A stretch of DNA of 64,000 nucleotides. Origin: Schinkia azotoformans LMG 9581 (GTDB taxonomy: Bacteria; Bacillota; Bacilli; Bacillales; Bacillaceae_J). Made by a program: the position numbers and the translations under genes. Below are positions 34,876 through 44,528 of the stretch, in pieces (within the stretch, counting starts at the first letter, position 1; every line of letters begins with the position of its first letter). Location: contig NZ_AJLR01000038.1 in assembly GCF_000307855.1 (NCBI RefSeq), positions 1-64,000 on the forward strand. Direction: 5' to 3'. The notes under the pieces were generated by a model. It ran no database searches. It was given only the letters and a program-made list of their open reading frames with translations, and was not told where the DNA came from.

Positions 34876-35982
34876 TTATTTATTATGGAAAATATTCTCC
34901 CCATGGATTTTTATTTTTCCCTTTAATTCCAGATTAAAGAGCAATTCTTCCAGACCGCTAGTTGAAATTTTAAGGATATTTTGGATCTCTGATACTTGTT
35001 TTGGGTTTTCTTCAAGTATTTTTAATAGTTTCCTTTCAATTGGATTGAGATTCTCTGCTTCTAGTAATTGTAGTTTGATAGACTTTTTTGTAGGATAGAC
35101 CAATTTTCCTTCGGTTTTTGAATGTTCCTTTAGGTTGAGTGACATTATTCCAAGATAAGGCTTAGCAATCGATTGTAAAAGTAAATTTGTTCCCCTTCCA
35201 TTAGGTTCATCTATACGGTTGGGAACAGCAAATATTTCTCTACTATACTTTTTCGCAAAGTCCACTGTTGTTAGCGCCCCACTTTTTTCACCAGCTTCAA
35301 CAACGATTACCTTGTCTGACCAAGCACTGATTAAGGCATTTCTTTTTAAAAAATATTTAGGATGAGCATTTGTGCTCGGTGGATATTCCGACAAAATGGC
35401 TCCATTTTCAATAATTTGCTCGTAAAGTGAGCGGTGTTCGGATGGATAACATATATCCACACCATTTGCGAGAAAGGCCAGGGTATACCCATTATTTTTG
35501 AGCGCTGTTGTATGGGCATAACTGTCTATGCCCTTTGCCATTCCACTTACAATTGTGATGTTCTGTTTTGAAGTTTCAGCCGCAATTTGTTCGGTTACTT
35601 TTTTACCATAATCTGTACATCTTCTGGAACCGACAATTGCAATTGAATTTCTCGGCGGTCTAATCTCTCCTTTAACATATAGGACTATTGGGGATTCTGG
35701 ACAACCTTTTGCAATTCCAGAATAATTTTGACTATCTATTGTTAAAATATTTATTTTTTGCTTCTCACATTTGTCTTTCATGTATTTTGCTCTATCAAGA
35801 CAATGATTGGAGATGAAAGACTGGATGGCACGGGTACTTAGACCTTTAATATTTTTCTGCAGGTCTTCATCACTTGCCGCATAGACCTTTTCAGGTGTTC
35901 CATAATATTCCAGTAATCTTTTTTGCAAAACAGGCCCGATATGAGGGATTAAGGAAAGCCACAACCAATATATTTCTTCCAT
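34876..35982 (-). CDS. dprA: DNA-processing protein DprA
   Basis: A 368-residue recombination mediator that loads RecA onto incoming single-stranded DNA in transformation. The N-terminal helix-hairpin region (PHIGPVLQKRLLEYYG) is followed by the Rossmann-like DprA core, with AIVGSRRCTDYGKK, IVSGMAKGIDSYAH, FLANGVDICYPSEHR, FLKRNALISAWSDKVIVVEAG and SGALTTVDFA. A C-terminal winged-helix DML1-type domain (about 310-365) completes it. The gene is longer than the usual 290-300 residues because of the C-terminal part. It lies downstream of comM on the same strand, 80 bp apart. Confidence 0.95.
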   Translation of the reverse strand: MEEIYWLWLSLIPHIGPVLQKRLLEYYGTPEKVYAASDEDLQKNIKGLSTRAIQSFISNHCLDRAKYMKDKCEKQKINILTIDSQNYSGIAKGCPESPIVLYVKGEIRPPRNSIAIVGSRRCTDYGKKVTEQIAAETSKQNITIVSGMAKGIDSYAHTTALKNNGYTLAFLANGVDICYPSEHRSLYEQIIENGAILSEYPPSTNAHPKYFLKRNALISAWSDKVIVVEAGEKSGALTTVDFAKKYSREIFAVPNRIDEPNGRGTNLLLQSIAKPYLGIMSLNLKEHSKTEGKLVYPTKKSIKLQLLEAENLNPIERKLLKILEENPKQVSEIQNILKISTSGLEELLFNLELKGKIKIHGENIFHNK

Positions 35983-36062
35983 GCTATCACCAACATTTTA
36001 TAGTTTTTTAAAATAATAATTTACCGTTCGCTAATTCTCATATTTCATACGAGCAGCGATTT

Positions 36063-37601
36063 TTAAACTACTAAAAAATCCCGTTGTTCTTTATCGATAT
36101 CCCGTGACATTAAGCTGTTGACTAAATCGATCCTGCGAATGTTGTCTGAACTATCTAAGTCTGCAAATGTTCTTGCAACTTTTAAAAACCTATGTAAAGT
36201 TCTTGCACTATAACGAAAGCGATTATATGCTTCTTTAATCAGCTGTTCATTTTCACTATCTAGTTCACAATATCTTTTTATAAGAGCAGGGGGTAGGTCA
36301 GCATTAGAGATTATATTAGGATAACCTTTATATCGTTTTTGTTGGAATTCTCTTGCATTTTCTACTTTTTCTCTTATTTGCGAAGAACTTATTTTACTAT
36401 AATTTTCTTCAAAGAAGTTTACTGAGGTGACATGCTTTTGAATATCGATACGATCAAGTATCGGACCAGATAGTTTTTGACGATAGCGATGAATTTCATA
36501 ATCGGTGCATCGGCATTTATCCGTGCCATGATAACCGCACGGACATGGGTTCATTGCAGCAACTAACATAAAATTAGAGGGATATGTGTTTGTATTGCTA
36601 ACTCTAGTTATAGTTACTTCACGGTCTTCAAGTGGCTGTCGTAAAGAATCTAGGGTCTTCCGATTAAATTCAGCTATTTCATCAAGAAATAAAACCCCAT
36701 TATGCGAAAGCGAAACCTCTCCCGGTGTTGCATGCTGACTTCCTCCGATAAGGGCATGTTGGGAAATGCTATGGTGTGGGGAACGAAACGGGCGGTCAAC
36801 GATCAGATTTCCTTTGTTTTTTAATAGATTAGCAACACTATAAATTTTCGTAACCTCAAGGGCTTCTGCTTCCGTCATTTTGGGAAGAACGGATGGAATT
36901 CTTTTTGCAATCATAGATTTACCACAGCCCGGAGGACCTGAAAGTAAAAGATTATGATTGCCCGCAGCCGCTACAGTAATATATTTTAAAAGCTGTTCAT
37001 GCCCTTTTACGTCGGAAAAGTCAAGGTTTATATTTGAAGTAGTTTGTTGCGATTGCCGGGATTTTTTTTCAGACTGAAGTGAGCGGTTTCCTTCAAGTAA
37101 GTCTGCCACTTCCTGTAAATCCTTAGCAGAATAGATGTTTATCCCTTCAACCAAAAGGGCTTCTTGCACATTTTCTTTAGGTACAATCAGGTGGCGAATT
37201 CCTTCACTCTTCGCCTTGATAACCATTGGCAAAACACCAGATGATGGACGGATTTCTGAGTTAAGTGATAACTCACCAATAAAACCAAATAATTTCAGAC
37301 AATCTTGAGTGACATTGATTTGATCTGTTCTGGTTAGAATCCCAATCGCCATCGCCAGATCAAAGTGGGTACCTCGTTTTTTCATATCTGATGGAGCAAG
37401 GTTTATAACGAGCTTGAACAATGGGAAATCATAGCCTGCAGCAGTGATAGCAGAAACTAATCTTTCTTTTGCCTCCTTAACCGCAGCATCTCCCAACCCG
37501 ACAATGGAAACTGAGGGCAGTCCATGAATAAGGTCTGTTTCGACCTCAACAACATAGCCATCAACACCTGAAATATTAAAGCTGTAAATCGTTGATGCCA
37601 T
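36063..37601 (-). CDS. comM: YifB/ComM-type Mg-chelatase-like AAA+ ATPase
   Basis: A 512-residue AAA+ protein. The N-terminal ChlI/Lon-like domain (VDGYVVEVETDLIHGLPSVS) leads to the AAA+ core, with Walker A LLSGPPGCGKSMIAKR and Walker B VLFLDEIAEF. MLVAAMNPCPCGYHG follows, with a Cys-rich insertion, then the C-terminal lid with RYSARTLHRFLKVARTFADL. ComM of other bacteria is a hexameric helicase that promotes branch migration during transformation. The ATG at 37601 follows GAGGTG; a GTG four codons upstream is possible. It is next to dprA, and an operon is likely. Confidence 0.92.
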   Translation of the reverse strand: MASTIYSFNISGVDGYVVEVETDLIHGLPSVSIVGLGDAAVKEAKERLVSAITAAGYDFPLFKLVINLAPSDMKKRGTHFDLAMAIGILTRTDQINVTQDCLKLFGFIGELSLNSEIRPSSGVLPMVIKAKSEGIRHLIVPKENVQEALLVEGINIYSAKDLQEVADLLEGNRSLQSEKKSRQSQQTTSNINLDFSDVKGHEQLLKYITVAAAGNHNLLLSGPPGCGKSMIAKRIPSVLPKMTEAEALEVTKIYSVANLLKNKGNLIVDRPFRSPHHSISQHALIGGSQHATPGEVSLSHNGVLFLDEIAEFNRKTLDSLRQPLEDREVTITRVSNTNTYPSNFMLVAAMNPCPCGYHGTDKCRCTDYEIHRYRQKLSGPILDRIDIQKHVTSVNFFEENYSKISSSQIREKVENAREFQQKRYKGYPNIISNADLPPALIKRYCELDSENEQLIKEAYNRFRYSARTLHRFLKVARTFADLDSSDNIRRIDLVNSLMSRDIDKEQRDFLVV

Positions 37602-37812
37602 TACATTTGACACCTCTCTTATGAGATTATTTTGATAGGAATTGATATGATAAATTAAGAAAAATAAGCGGTAAAAATAATGAAAGGATTTTGAGGTTGT
37701 GGAATGATGTAAAATAAAAATGGTTTATTTTTATTTACTAGTATAGTTGGATTTTGTCGAAATGTAAACATAATTATTTGACTCTTTATAATATTATTTT
37801 AATTTATTGTTA

Positions 37813-37844
37813 TAAAAAAAGACCATTAATATTAATTAATGATC
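37813..37844 (-). terminator. terminator overlapping the end of the SLH glucosaminidase gene
   Basis: On the minus strand GATCATTAAT pairs with ATTAATGGTC around a 4-base AT loop and is followed by TTTTTTT. The 5' arm includes the last codons of the gene. Confidence 0.7.
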
Positions 37845-39649
37845 TCTGCTAAATTGCCTCTTTCCCCGCTTGCGTAAATGTAACCTTCTTCGTAGTCAGG
37901 GTGGTCTGATTTAATTTTATACCATGTACCGTCGTTTCTTTTTATCTCTTCGAGCACTATCATTCCAACACCGGCATATCGATGTTCATATAGTAGTTTG
38001 TCGCTTGTGCTTGGGCCGCTTCTTACGTTTAATGATGGCACCTTGCTAAGTGCGATTTTGTAACTATTCCAATCATCTTTTCCTAAATACTCATCAATGA
38101 CATACATGCGGCCGGCAACTTTTTGGCCCCAGTATGGGTCTGATGCATAAAATAAATTGACGCCGACACCTTTATGTCCTAGGAATGAGCCGTTGTAGAA
38201 ACTGCGTTCTCCAGGTGTTAAGTAATTTTGCTTTACATATTTTGCTGCATATAAAATACATTCTTCAAAACTATTAAATTGCATTGCATTATTATAGGCA
38301 TCTGCATCGATTGCCTTAATGCCATATAAATTAAATTTATCCGTTGCTATTTTACTTGTGCCCCAAGCACTTTCATGAATCGCATGGGCCAGCAAGTATA
38401 ACGCATTGACACCTGTTTCTTCTTCAGCCTGTTTAAAAACTTTTCCCAAACCGATAAGCGGTGAAGTTGGTTTTTGGGATCGTACATAATCATCAAGGTC
38501 CTCAGCAGAATAGTTTGTTTCAGAAAGCAATGGTAGATAGTTAAAATATTGAAGGTATGTGCCTTCCGTAAAAGTTTTACCGTCAAAGCTATAGTCTTTT
38601 TCCCCTTCTTTCAAAAATTTAGGGGCTGGTCCAAAAATATAGCTTCCTAGTGCACCATTTTCCGTAATGTAATGACGTAGGTAACCCGATGAAACTTTAT
38701 AATAGGTTCTACTTTCTACTTCGTCCTCGGGAACAATTTTTACATCGGCTTTATTTACATAGCCGACTACGCCTGCTAATTCCACTTCCACCTTGTTGCC
38801 AATCAATTCAAGGAATTTCATTTCAGTGCCGACGTTAACATATGTACGGACCCGCTTCATTCCATCTTCATAAACGTTCAAAAGCTTTGTTGCAATAACA
38901 ATATTGTCTTTGCTTGTATCTATTTTTTCCTTATCAGCTCCAACTTTATTTCCCGCTTGTTCTTTTGATTGTTCTTCTTGTTTTTCTTTTTCAGCTTCCT
39001 GCTTCTGTTTTTCTAGCTCTGCTTTTTGCTTTTCTTGCTCTTGTTTTTCAAGAAGATTATACATCTTATAGATTACAGCAGCGGTCTGTGCGCGGGTAAC
39101 CCCCTCTTTAGGACGGAAGGTGTTGTCGTCATAACCACCCATGATTTCATATGCAAAAATAGGTTGAATTGCTTCTGCGTATTTTATATCTTTAGCATCT
39201 TTAAAACTAGAAGTTTGTGCAGGACTTTCATTCAAACCATTTGATGTTAAAACTCGACTAACCATCAGCGCGATTTCTTCACGTGTTAAAGTTCGGTTAG
39301 GCAAAAACTTCCCATCACCAACACCATTAATGTAGCCTGCAGCCGCGGCATTATGAACTTCCGCTTTCAATGGATGGTTCATGGTATCAGTAAAAGTTTT
39401 AGTACTTGCAGTTGGTAGTTTTAAAGATCTGTTTAAAAAGGCTGCAAATTGCGCTCTAGTAACAAGTTGGTTAGGAAAAAAATTCCCCTTCCCATCACCA
39501 TTCATAATTTGCAAGGATTCAAGAGAACGCATTTCTCTTTCAAAATAATGTCCGGTGATATCGTCATTCGCTGAAACCGATATGGCCTGGACACTTGTCG
39601 TTGTAAGCATAATTGCTGTTAATGCCGTTATTAATTTTTTGTTTTTCAT
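37832..39649 (-). CDS. SLH-domain N-acetylglucosaminidase (BslO-like)
   Basis: A 605-residue surface hydrolase. A signal peptide (about 1-27) precedes three SLH repeats (about 30-200; LNRSLKLPTASTKTFTDTMN, TREEIALMVSRVL, FRPKEGVTRAQTAAVIYKMY). A Lys/Glu/Gln-rich coiled linker and SH3-like segment follow. The glucosaminidase domain (about 380-500) has the catalytic Glu in LLAHAIHESAWGTSKIA, and a terminal SH3 domain (LNVRSGPSTSDKLLY) closes the protein. SLH plus GH73-type architecture resembles BslO of B. anthracis, which separates daughter cells at S-layer-free septa. The ATG at 39649 follows AGGAGGCGG. It is monocistronic. Confidence 0.88.
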   Translation of the reverse strand: MKNKKLITALTAIMLTTTSVQAISVSANDDITGHYFEREMRSLESLQIMNGDGKGNFFPNQLVTRAQFAAFLNRSLKLPTASTKTFTDTMNHPLKAEVHNAAAAGYINGVGDGKFLPNRTLTREEIALMVSRVLTSNGLNESPAQTSSFKDAKDIKYAEAIQPIFAYEIMGGYDDNTFRPKEGVTRAQTAAVIYKMYNLLEKQEQEKQKAELEKQKQEAEKEKQEEQSKEQAGNKVGADKEKIDTSKDNIVIATKLLNVYEDGMKRVRTYVNVGTEMKFLELIGNKVEVELAGVVGYVNKADVKIVPEDEVESRTYYKVSSGYLRHYITENGALGSYIFGPAPKFLKEGEKDYSFDGKTFTEGTYLQYFNYLPLLSETNYSAEDLDDYVRSQKPTSPLIGLGKVFKQAEEETGVNALYLLAHAIHESAWGTSKIATDKFNLYGIKAIDADAYNNAMQFNSFEECILYAAKYVKQNYLTPGERSFYNGSFLGHKGVGVNLFYASDPYWGQKVAGRMYVIDEYLGKDDWNSYKIALSKVPSLNVRSGPSTSDKLLYEHRYAGVGMIVLEEIKRNDGTWYKIKSDHPDYEEGYIYASGERGNLAEIIN

Positions 39650-39670
39650 GGATGCCGCCTCCTCTATTAA

Positions 39671-39710
39671 ATCAATTTCACCTTGGCGTATTGGCACTCA
39701 GATTTTTTTC
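39671..39710. repeat. MITE-like repeat, left-end fragment
   Basis: AAATCAATTTCACCTTGGCG and the following TATTGGCACTCAGATTTTTTT match the left end of the long copy at 3981-4018, with five to six differences. The rest of the element is absent. It lies between two S-layer-related genes. Confidence 0.55.
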
Positions 39711-39815
39711 AAGCACTTAAAGTAAAAATTCATATGTATACCAGATGAATGGTTGACCTGGCACCGCAAAGATTTCATGCGACCAGGCCACACCCATTCT
39801 ACTCCGGACTTGCTT

Positions 39816-41804
39816 CTACTCTACTGATACCACCGCAAAATCTTCACTATTTCCTTGACTCACCAATGCACGATATAGAAAAGTAACAAATTCCCCTCTT
39901 GTGACAGCTTTTTCTGGAGAATATGTTGTTTTGGTTGTGCCGCCTGCTAAGCCAGATTGATAGAGTTTTAAAATATCATTAGCGAATGATGATTTCGCAA
40001 CATCGTTAAATGGGGTTGCGGCTCCAACCCCTAATTCAGCAGCAGCACCTTTAGCCTGCAATTGAAACGCCCGAACTAGTAAAGCCGCCATTTCGCCTCT
40101 AGTTAACACATCACCTGTTCCAAAGTGATTCTGCGATTTTCCGTTCATAATTCCAGCCTTTTTAACAGCCGCTACTGACGAATAATAATACTCGCTAGCT
40201 TTTACATCCGAAAAACCTGGATTCACAACGCCCTCTGTATCTAATCCTAGTATCCTAGCAAAAAATACAGCTGCCTGCTCCCGAGTAAGCTGGATTTCGG
40301 GTCCAAACTTTCTTTCCCCAATTCCTTTTAAAAGCCCTTCATTATATAAAACTATTGCGGAATTCGCGAAAAAGTCCGTTGCTTTTACATCTAAAAATTT
40401 TACCTGAGTTGGTTCCTTTTTCTCTATTTTATCAGACGTCTTGAATGATAGAACATAATCTTTTATGCCTGAATCAATTTTTAAAAGATAACTAGATTCC
40501 GGTTTTAAAAGTTTTGCAGGTGTTATTTTAAATCCTTCCAATGAGGTCGGTTCTACATTGATTTCAACATTTTTTCCACCTAACTCAATTAAAGAAACTT
40601 TTTCCTTCAATGTATCTGCTGAAAAAACTCCATTCAAATGGACTGCGATTTCCACATTAACCGGCACAGCTCCACCAAATTTCTGGCCTGATAACGTTGC
40701 CGTTTCCTCATCTAAAAGCAGCATATCCCGGTGAGCAACCTTCAGCTCCTCGCCAATTTCCGTTTCCACATCCGGTTTAATTCCAGTTCCATCAATTACA
40801 TATCCATCGGGCGTATAAAACTGGGCAACTGTCATTTTGAAAAAATTCCCACTAGACAGCTCAAACACGGTTTGTGCCACACCTTTGCCGAAAGTGGTCT
40901 GGCCGTAAAGCCGTGCAGCTTTTTGATCTTGAACAGCCCCAGCCAAAATTTCAGACGCACTGGCACTGTCAGCATTAATCAGTAAAAAAATTGGACCAGT
41001 CAGCTGCGGATTTTGTTTATTGCTCGTAAAAGAATTGGCATCATGTTCCTGACCCTCTACGATCAAAGCGACCTCAACGCCAGGAAATAAACCCGCCACA
41101 TCCTGAGCCGCATCCAAATAACCGCCGCCATTATCACGGATGTCAACAATCCAGCCATCAACCTGGCCCACATTTTTCATAGCCTTTTGCAGCTCCGAAA
41201 CAGAATCTTCATTAAAACTATTTAAACGCAAATATCCAATATCGCCACCCAACCAAGCGGACTCCACCGTCGGAGCAATTTCGGTCAAAGCCCGATTAAC
41301 GTCAATCGCTATCGTTTCATTCGTTGCAGGACGAAAAACCTTCAAATGAGCCGTCGTACCCGGGCTCCCAAGCAAGTATTCCTGCGCTTCATCAATCGTT
41401 TTTCCAGTCAAACCCGTCCCATTTACTTCAATAATAATATCATCCAATTGCAGCGCGGTCTTAATCGCAGCACCTGTTTCAAACAGATACACAACCTTAA
41501 CCCCTTGGTCATGTTGCTCGCCGATAATCCCGATACCCACATAATTCATATCAATGGATTTTATAAATTCATCAAACTCTTGCTTCGTAAAAAACTCCGT
41601 ATACGGATCAAGCTCCTCAAGAATTTCATCAATCGTCGGCTTGTCCAAAATCTCCTGACTAACCGGCACATAATACCCGTCTTTGATAATCTCACGAATT
41701 TCATCAATATCATCCGCAAAAACCACGGATTGGCAGGCCAATATAATAGAAAATAATAATGAAGCCCATAATCTCTTCTTTTTTAAAAAAAACAAACCTT
41801 GCAT
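39816..41804 (-). CDS. SLH-anchored S41 (C-terminal processing) peptidase
   Basis: A 662-residue surface protease. A signal peptide ending near VVFA (about 30) precedes a helical start, a PDZ domain (IIGEQHDQGVKVVYLFETGA, DIIIEVNGTGLTGK) and the S41 serine peptidase domain. The nucleophile is in NADSASASEILAGA and the Lys in YGQTTFGKGVAQT. A beta-rich region follows, and three SLH repeats lie at about 475-645 (FSDVKASEYYY, LTRGEMAALLVRAF, FNDVAKSSFAN). Most CtpA proteins are membrane-bound; docking by SLH domains would put it in the S-layer. The ATG at 41804 follows AGAGGAAG. Substrates could be S-layer or exported proteins. Confidence 0.88.
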   Translation of the reverse strand: MQGLFFLKKKRLWASLLFSIILACQSVVFADDIDEIREIIKDGYYVPVSQEILDKPTIDEILEELDPYTEFFTKQEFDEFIKSIDMNYVGIGIIGEQHDQGVKVVYLFETGAAIKTALQLDDIIIEVNGTGLTGKTIDEAQEYLLGSPGTTAHLKVFRPATNETIAIDVNRALTEIAPTVESAWLGGDIGYLRLNSFNEDSVSELQKAMKNVGQVDGWIVDIRDNGGGYLDAAQDVAGLFPGVEVALIVEGQEHDANSFTSNKQNPQLTGPIFLLINADSASASEILAGAVQDQKAARLYGQTTFGKGVAQTVFELSSGNFFKMTVAQFYTPDGYVIDGTGIKPDVETEIGEELKVAHRDMLLLDEETATLSGQKFGGAVPVNVEIAVHLNGVFSADTLKEKVSLIELGGKNVEINVEPTSLEGFKITPAKLLKPESSYLLKIDSGIKDYVLSFKTSDKIEKKEPTQVKFLDVKATDFFANSAIVLYNEGLLKGIGERKFGPEIQLTREQAAVFFARILGLDTEGVVNPGFSDVKASEYYYSSVAAVKKAGIMNGKSQNHFGTGDVLTRGEMAALLVRAFQLQAKGAAAELGVGAATPFNDVAKSSFANDILKLYQSGLAGGTTKTTYSPEKAVTRGEFVTFLYRALVSQGNSEDFAVVSVE

Positions 41805-41970
41805 AAAAGTACTTCCTCTCAAATTATGACATTATCTATTACTGTTCTATTATATTACCACTAAACCCTTTCAAACTCTGTAAAAACATTCCTAAATTTG
41901 CGTATTATTTTGGCGGATCTTTTTGGTGGATTGTTGGTTAATAAAGAGCCGATTTTTATTTTTAAAATAA

Positions 41971-42012
41971 AAGAAAGATGGCAGCAAATTGTGGTTGGGT
42001 GCCATCTTTCTC
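41971..42012 (-). terminator. terminator after cysC and the repeat array
   Basis: GAAAGATGGCA pairs with TGCCATCTTTC around a 17-base loop; TTTTATTTTAAAA follows on the minus strand. It lies beyond the 52-bp array, so the array would be part of the 3' end of the sat-cysC message. Confidence 0.8.
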
Positions 42013-42056
42013 CGAATACTTTTTAAAAGTAATTACCGTTATCTGGATAATCCTGA

Positions 42057-42316
42057 TTTTATCAGCACCAAACCGAATTCTGTGCTCGGTTGATGATAGA
42101 TAACCAGATTTTATCCTCACCAAATGGGGCCTTGAACGCGTTTGATGATACATAACTTGCTTTTATCCTCACCAATTCGGCCTCCGAACTCGTTTGATGG
42201 TAGATTACTTGGTTTTATCCTCATCAAATTGCACTGCGTACTCATTTGATAGTAGATATCTTGTTTTTATCCTCACCAAATTGCTCTTTGACCTCGTTTG
42301 ATGAGAATAACTGCCA
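42057..42316. repeat. tandem array of five 52-bp hairpin units
   Basis: Units begin at 42057, 42109, 42161, 42213 and 42265, each with TTTTATCCTCACCAAAT-like and GTTTGATGATAGAT-like blocks. On the minus strand each unit can form a hairpin, with TCATCAAA-type and TTTGGTGA-type arms about 16 bases apart. The sequence between the arms is variable. The array abuts the cysC stop codon (42319). Confidence 0.85.
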
Positions 42317-42318
42317 AC

Positions 42319-42921
42319 CTACTCTTGAATATATCCTTTTTCTTGCAGAAAATTCAAAACCGCTGCTACAGATTCCCTTAGCGTTTCTTTGTCTGTTTCC
42401 ACCACTAGTTCAGGATCCGCCGGTGCTTCATAAGGGGCATCGATTCCTGTAAAACCTTTGATTTCACCATTTCTAGCCTTTTTATAAAGCCCCTTTGGAT
42501 CCCGCTTCTCGCATTCTTCCAGGGAGCATTTTACATAAATTTCGAGAAACTCCCCGTCATCAACCATCTCACGGACCATGTTACGGTCTTCACGATACGG
42601 TGAAATAAAGGCCGTCAACGTCATCACACCAGCATCAACAAACAACTTCGACACCTCACCAATGCGGCGAATGTTTTCCGTCCGGTCCTCTGGAGAGAAG
42701 CCTAAATTGTTATTCAAACCATGGCGCACATTGTCACCATCCAAAACGTAGGTCCGAATTCCGCGTTTGTGTAATTCCTTCTCAACAGCTACTGATAACG
42801 ACGATTTCCCTGCGCCAGAAAACCCAGTAAACCAAAGGATAGCACTTTTATGTCCATTTAAGCGGCGGCGATCACGTTTCGTAATTTGTGCTTTGTGCCA
42901 AACAATATTCTTGGATTTCAC
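42319..42921 (-). CDS. cysC: adenylylsulfate kinase CysC
   Basis: A 200-residue APS kinase making PAPS from APS and ATP in the cytosol. Visible features are the P-loop [57 protein letters not shown] and the lid [22 protein letters not shown]. The start is GTG, with AAAGGATG 7 bases upstream. It lies 167 bp after sat on the same strand; the gap holds GGGGACAGG-type repeats. In many bacilli cysC-sat form part of a cysH operon; no PAPS reductase gene is present here. Confidence 0.95.
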   Translation of the reverse strand: MKSKNIVWHKAQITKRDRRRLNGHKSAILWFTGFSGAGKSSLSVAVEKELHKRGIRTYVLDGDNVRHGLNNNLGFSPEDRTENIRRIGEVSKLFVDAGVMTLTAFISPYREDRNMVREMVDDGEFLEIYVKCSLEECEKRDPKGLYKKARNGEIKGFTGIDAPYEAPADPELVVETDKETLRESVAAVLNFLQEKGYIQE

Positions 42922-42960
42922 ACACCGTCATCCTTTCATTTTCATTTGGGACGCGCGAAG

Positions 42961-43045
42961 CAACGGGGACAGGCACCGCCGATAGCACTACTGCCATGCC
43001 GACTGCAACATGGGGACAGGCATCTGACCCCATGGCCCAGCCCAC
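42961..43045. repeat. GGGGACAGGCACC-type dispersed repeat pair
   Basis: Two copies, ACGGGGACAGGCACCGCC (42962-42979) and ATGGGGACAGGCATCTG (43013-43029), lie in the same direction. The second is part of a hairpin, CATGGGG with CCCCATG. They fill the sat-cysC gap. Confidence 0.6.
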
Positions 43046-43088
43046 ACCCTCGTGGCCCACACACCCTACCTCGCAGCACCCCCGTCTC

Positions 43089-44282
43089 TCACTGTTGTTC
43101 CGTTTCTCCCTGCATCCCCCGTATCAACACTTCGGCAACTTCTGGACGGGAAAATTCTGCTGGTGGCTTTTCTCCGTTTCGCAGCATTTCTCTGACCCTA
43201 GTGCCACTAAGGTGCACATGGTCTTCTTTCCCGTGCGGGCACGTTTTCGTTGTGCCCATGTTGCCACATTTTTTACAGAAAAAACTATGTTCGAATTTTA
43301 GAATTTCAATGCCAATCTCCGCTTTTGTAAATTGATCAAAAATGCGCTGGGCGTCATAGGTTCCATAATAGTCGCCTACCCCAGCATGGTCCCGGCCCAC
43401 TATGAAATGCGTGCATCCATAATTTTTCCGAACTAAAGCATGCAAAATTGCTTCCCGTGGACCTGCATAACGCATGGCTGCCGGATAAATGACCATACAT
43501 GTACGATCTTTCGGATAATATTTTTCTAAAATAACTTGATAGCTTTCCATCCGGATCTCAGCGGAAATATCATCACTTTTCGTTTCACCTACAAGCGGAT
43601 TCAGAAGCAAGCCATCGACGATCTCCAAGGCACTTTTTTGAATATATTCGTGGGCGCGATGTACCGGATTTCTCGTTTGAAAGCCCACGACCGTCTTCCA
43701 GCCTAATTCACGGAATAGCCGCCTTGTTTCCGCTGGGTCCATATAAAATTTTTCAAAAGGCTCATGGGTTGGTCGATTTAATAAAACGATTGGACCTGCC
43801 AAATAAACATCGCCTTTTTCAAAAATCTTATTCACACCAGGATGAGCATCATCCGTTGTTCCATATACATACGATGCCTCAAGTTCCTTATCGTACAAAA
43901 ACTTTTCCTTCAGCTGTAAAACACCGTAAACCACACCGTCGTTTCCTTTTAGAGCAATATTTGCCCCAACGTCAAAACGCATAGCCTCCTTTTCTGAAAC
44001 CGGCAGTGTAATCGGAATACTCCAAACGAGTCCGTTCGCCAGCCTCATTTTTTCCAAAACACTTTCATAATCCCGCTTTCCAAGGAACCCGTTTAACGGG
44101 CTGAATCCCCCAATCGCAATTAATTCAAGATCGGAGATGCTCCAATCCGAAATGGTTAAGGAAGGCATTTTCACAGCCCTCGCCAAAAGCTCCTTCCTAT
44201 GTTCACCAGTCACTACTCTGTTGATCAATTCACCACCATGAGGTGATATCGTCCATTTGTTGGATGTAGACTGAGTAATCAT
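43089..44282 (-). CDS. sat: sulfate adenylyltransferase
   Basis: A 397-residue ATP sulfurylase of the homo-oligomeric type that makes APS from sulfate and ATP. Family features are [17 protein letters not shown], the active-site [54 protein letters not shown] and [15 protein letters not shown]. Near residues 340-360 a Cys/His cluster ([18 protein letters not shown]) probably binds zinc. The ATG follows GGAGG. Together with cysC it makes PAPS, usable for reduction or for sulfation. Confidence 0.95.
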   Translation of the reverse strand: MITQSTSNKWTISPHGGELINRVVTGEHRKELLARAVKMPSLTISDWSISDLELIAIGGFSPLNGFLGKRDYESVLEKMRLANGLVWSIPITLPVSEKEAMRFDVGANIALKGNDGVVYGVLQLKEKFLYDKELEASYVYGTTDDAHPGVNKIFEKGDVYLAGPIVLLNRPTHEPFEKFYMDPAETRRLFRELGWKTVVGFQTRNPVHRAHEYIQKSALEIVDGLLLNPLVGETKSDDISAEIRMESYQVILEKYYPKDRTCMVIYPAAMRYAGPREAILHALVRKNYGCTHFIVGRDHAGVGDYYGTYDAQRIFDQFTKAEIGIEILKFEHSFFCKKCGNMGTTKTCPHGKEDHVHLSGTRVREMLRNGEKPPAEFSRPEVAEVLIRGMQGETEQQ

Positions 44283-44427
44283 CTTAAACCTCCAGCTCTG
44301 ATTTTTTCGCCTTTAAAACCCATAAATAACAAATTCAACACCAAAGATACTAATAACCTATGAAAGGTAGGCCAAAAGGGAAGTTGTCAACCGATAAAAA
44401 TCCTGGGAGTCAGCTAAAAAAATTTTA

Positions 44428-44468
44428 TGGGACAGAGTTTGGGACAGAGTTCCCGACCCCGCGACCCA
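44428..44468. repeat. intergenic repeat (GGTCGGG family)
   Basis: TGGGACAGAGTT occurs twice in a row, the second copy running into CCCGACCCCGCGACCCA. The unit is in the reverse direction and its outer stem is imperfect. Confidence 0.7.
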
Positions 44469-44477
44469 GAAAATGAT

Positions 44478-44517
44478 AAAGGGTCAAGTTCACCAAAGAA
44501 CTTGACCCTTTTGTTTT
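44478..44517. terminator. terminator downstream of the S-layer gene
   Basis: A perfect 14-bp stem (AAAGGGTCAAGTTC) with a 6-base loop, followed on the minus strand by ATCATTTT and on the plus strand by TGTTTTT. It would end the leftward S-layer transcript. GGTCGGG repeats lie on both sides of it. Confidence 0.85.
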
Positions 44518-44528
44518 TGAGACGGAGT

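Noticed and set aside
42057-42316. CRISPR array
   Set aside because: Units are diverged tandem repeats without separate constant repeats and unique spacers, and there are no cas genes.
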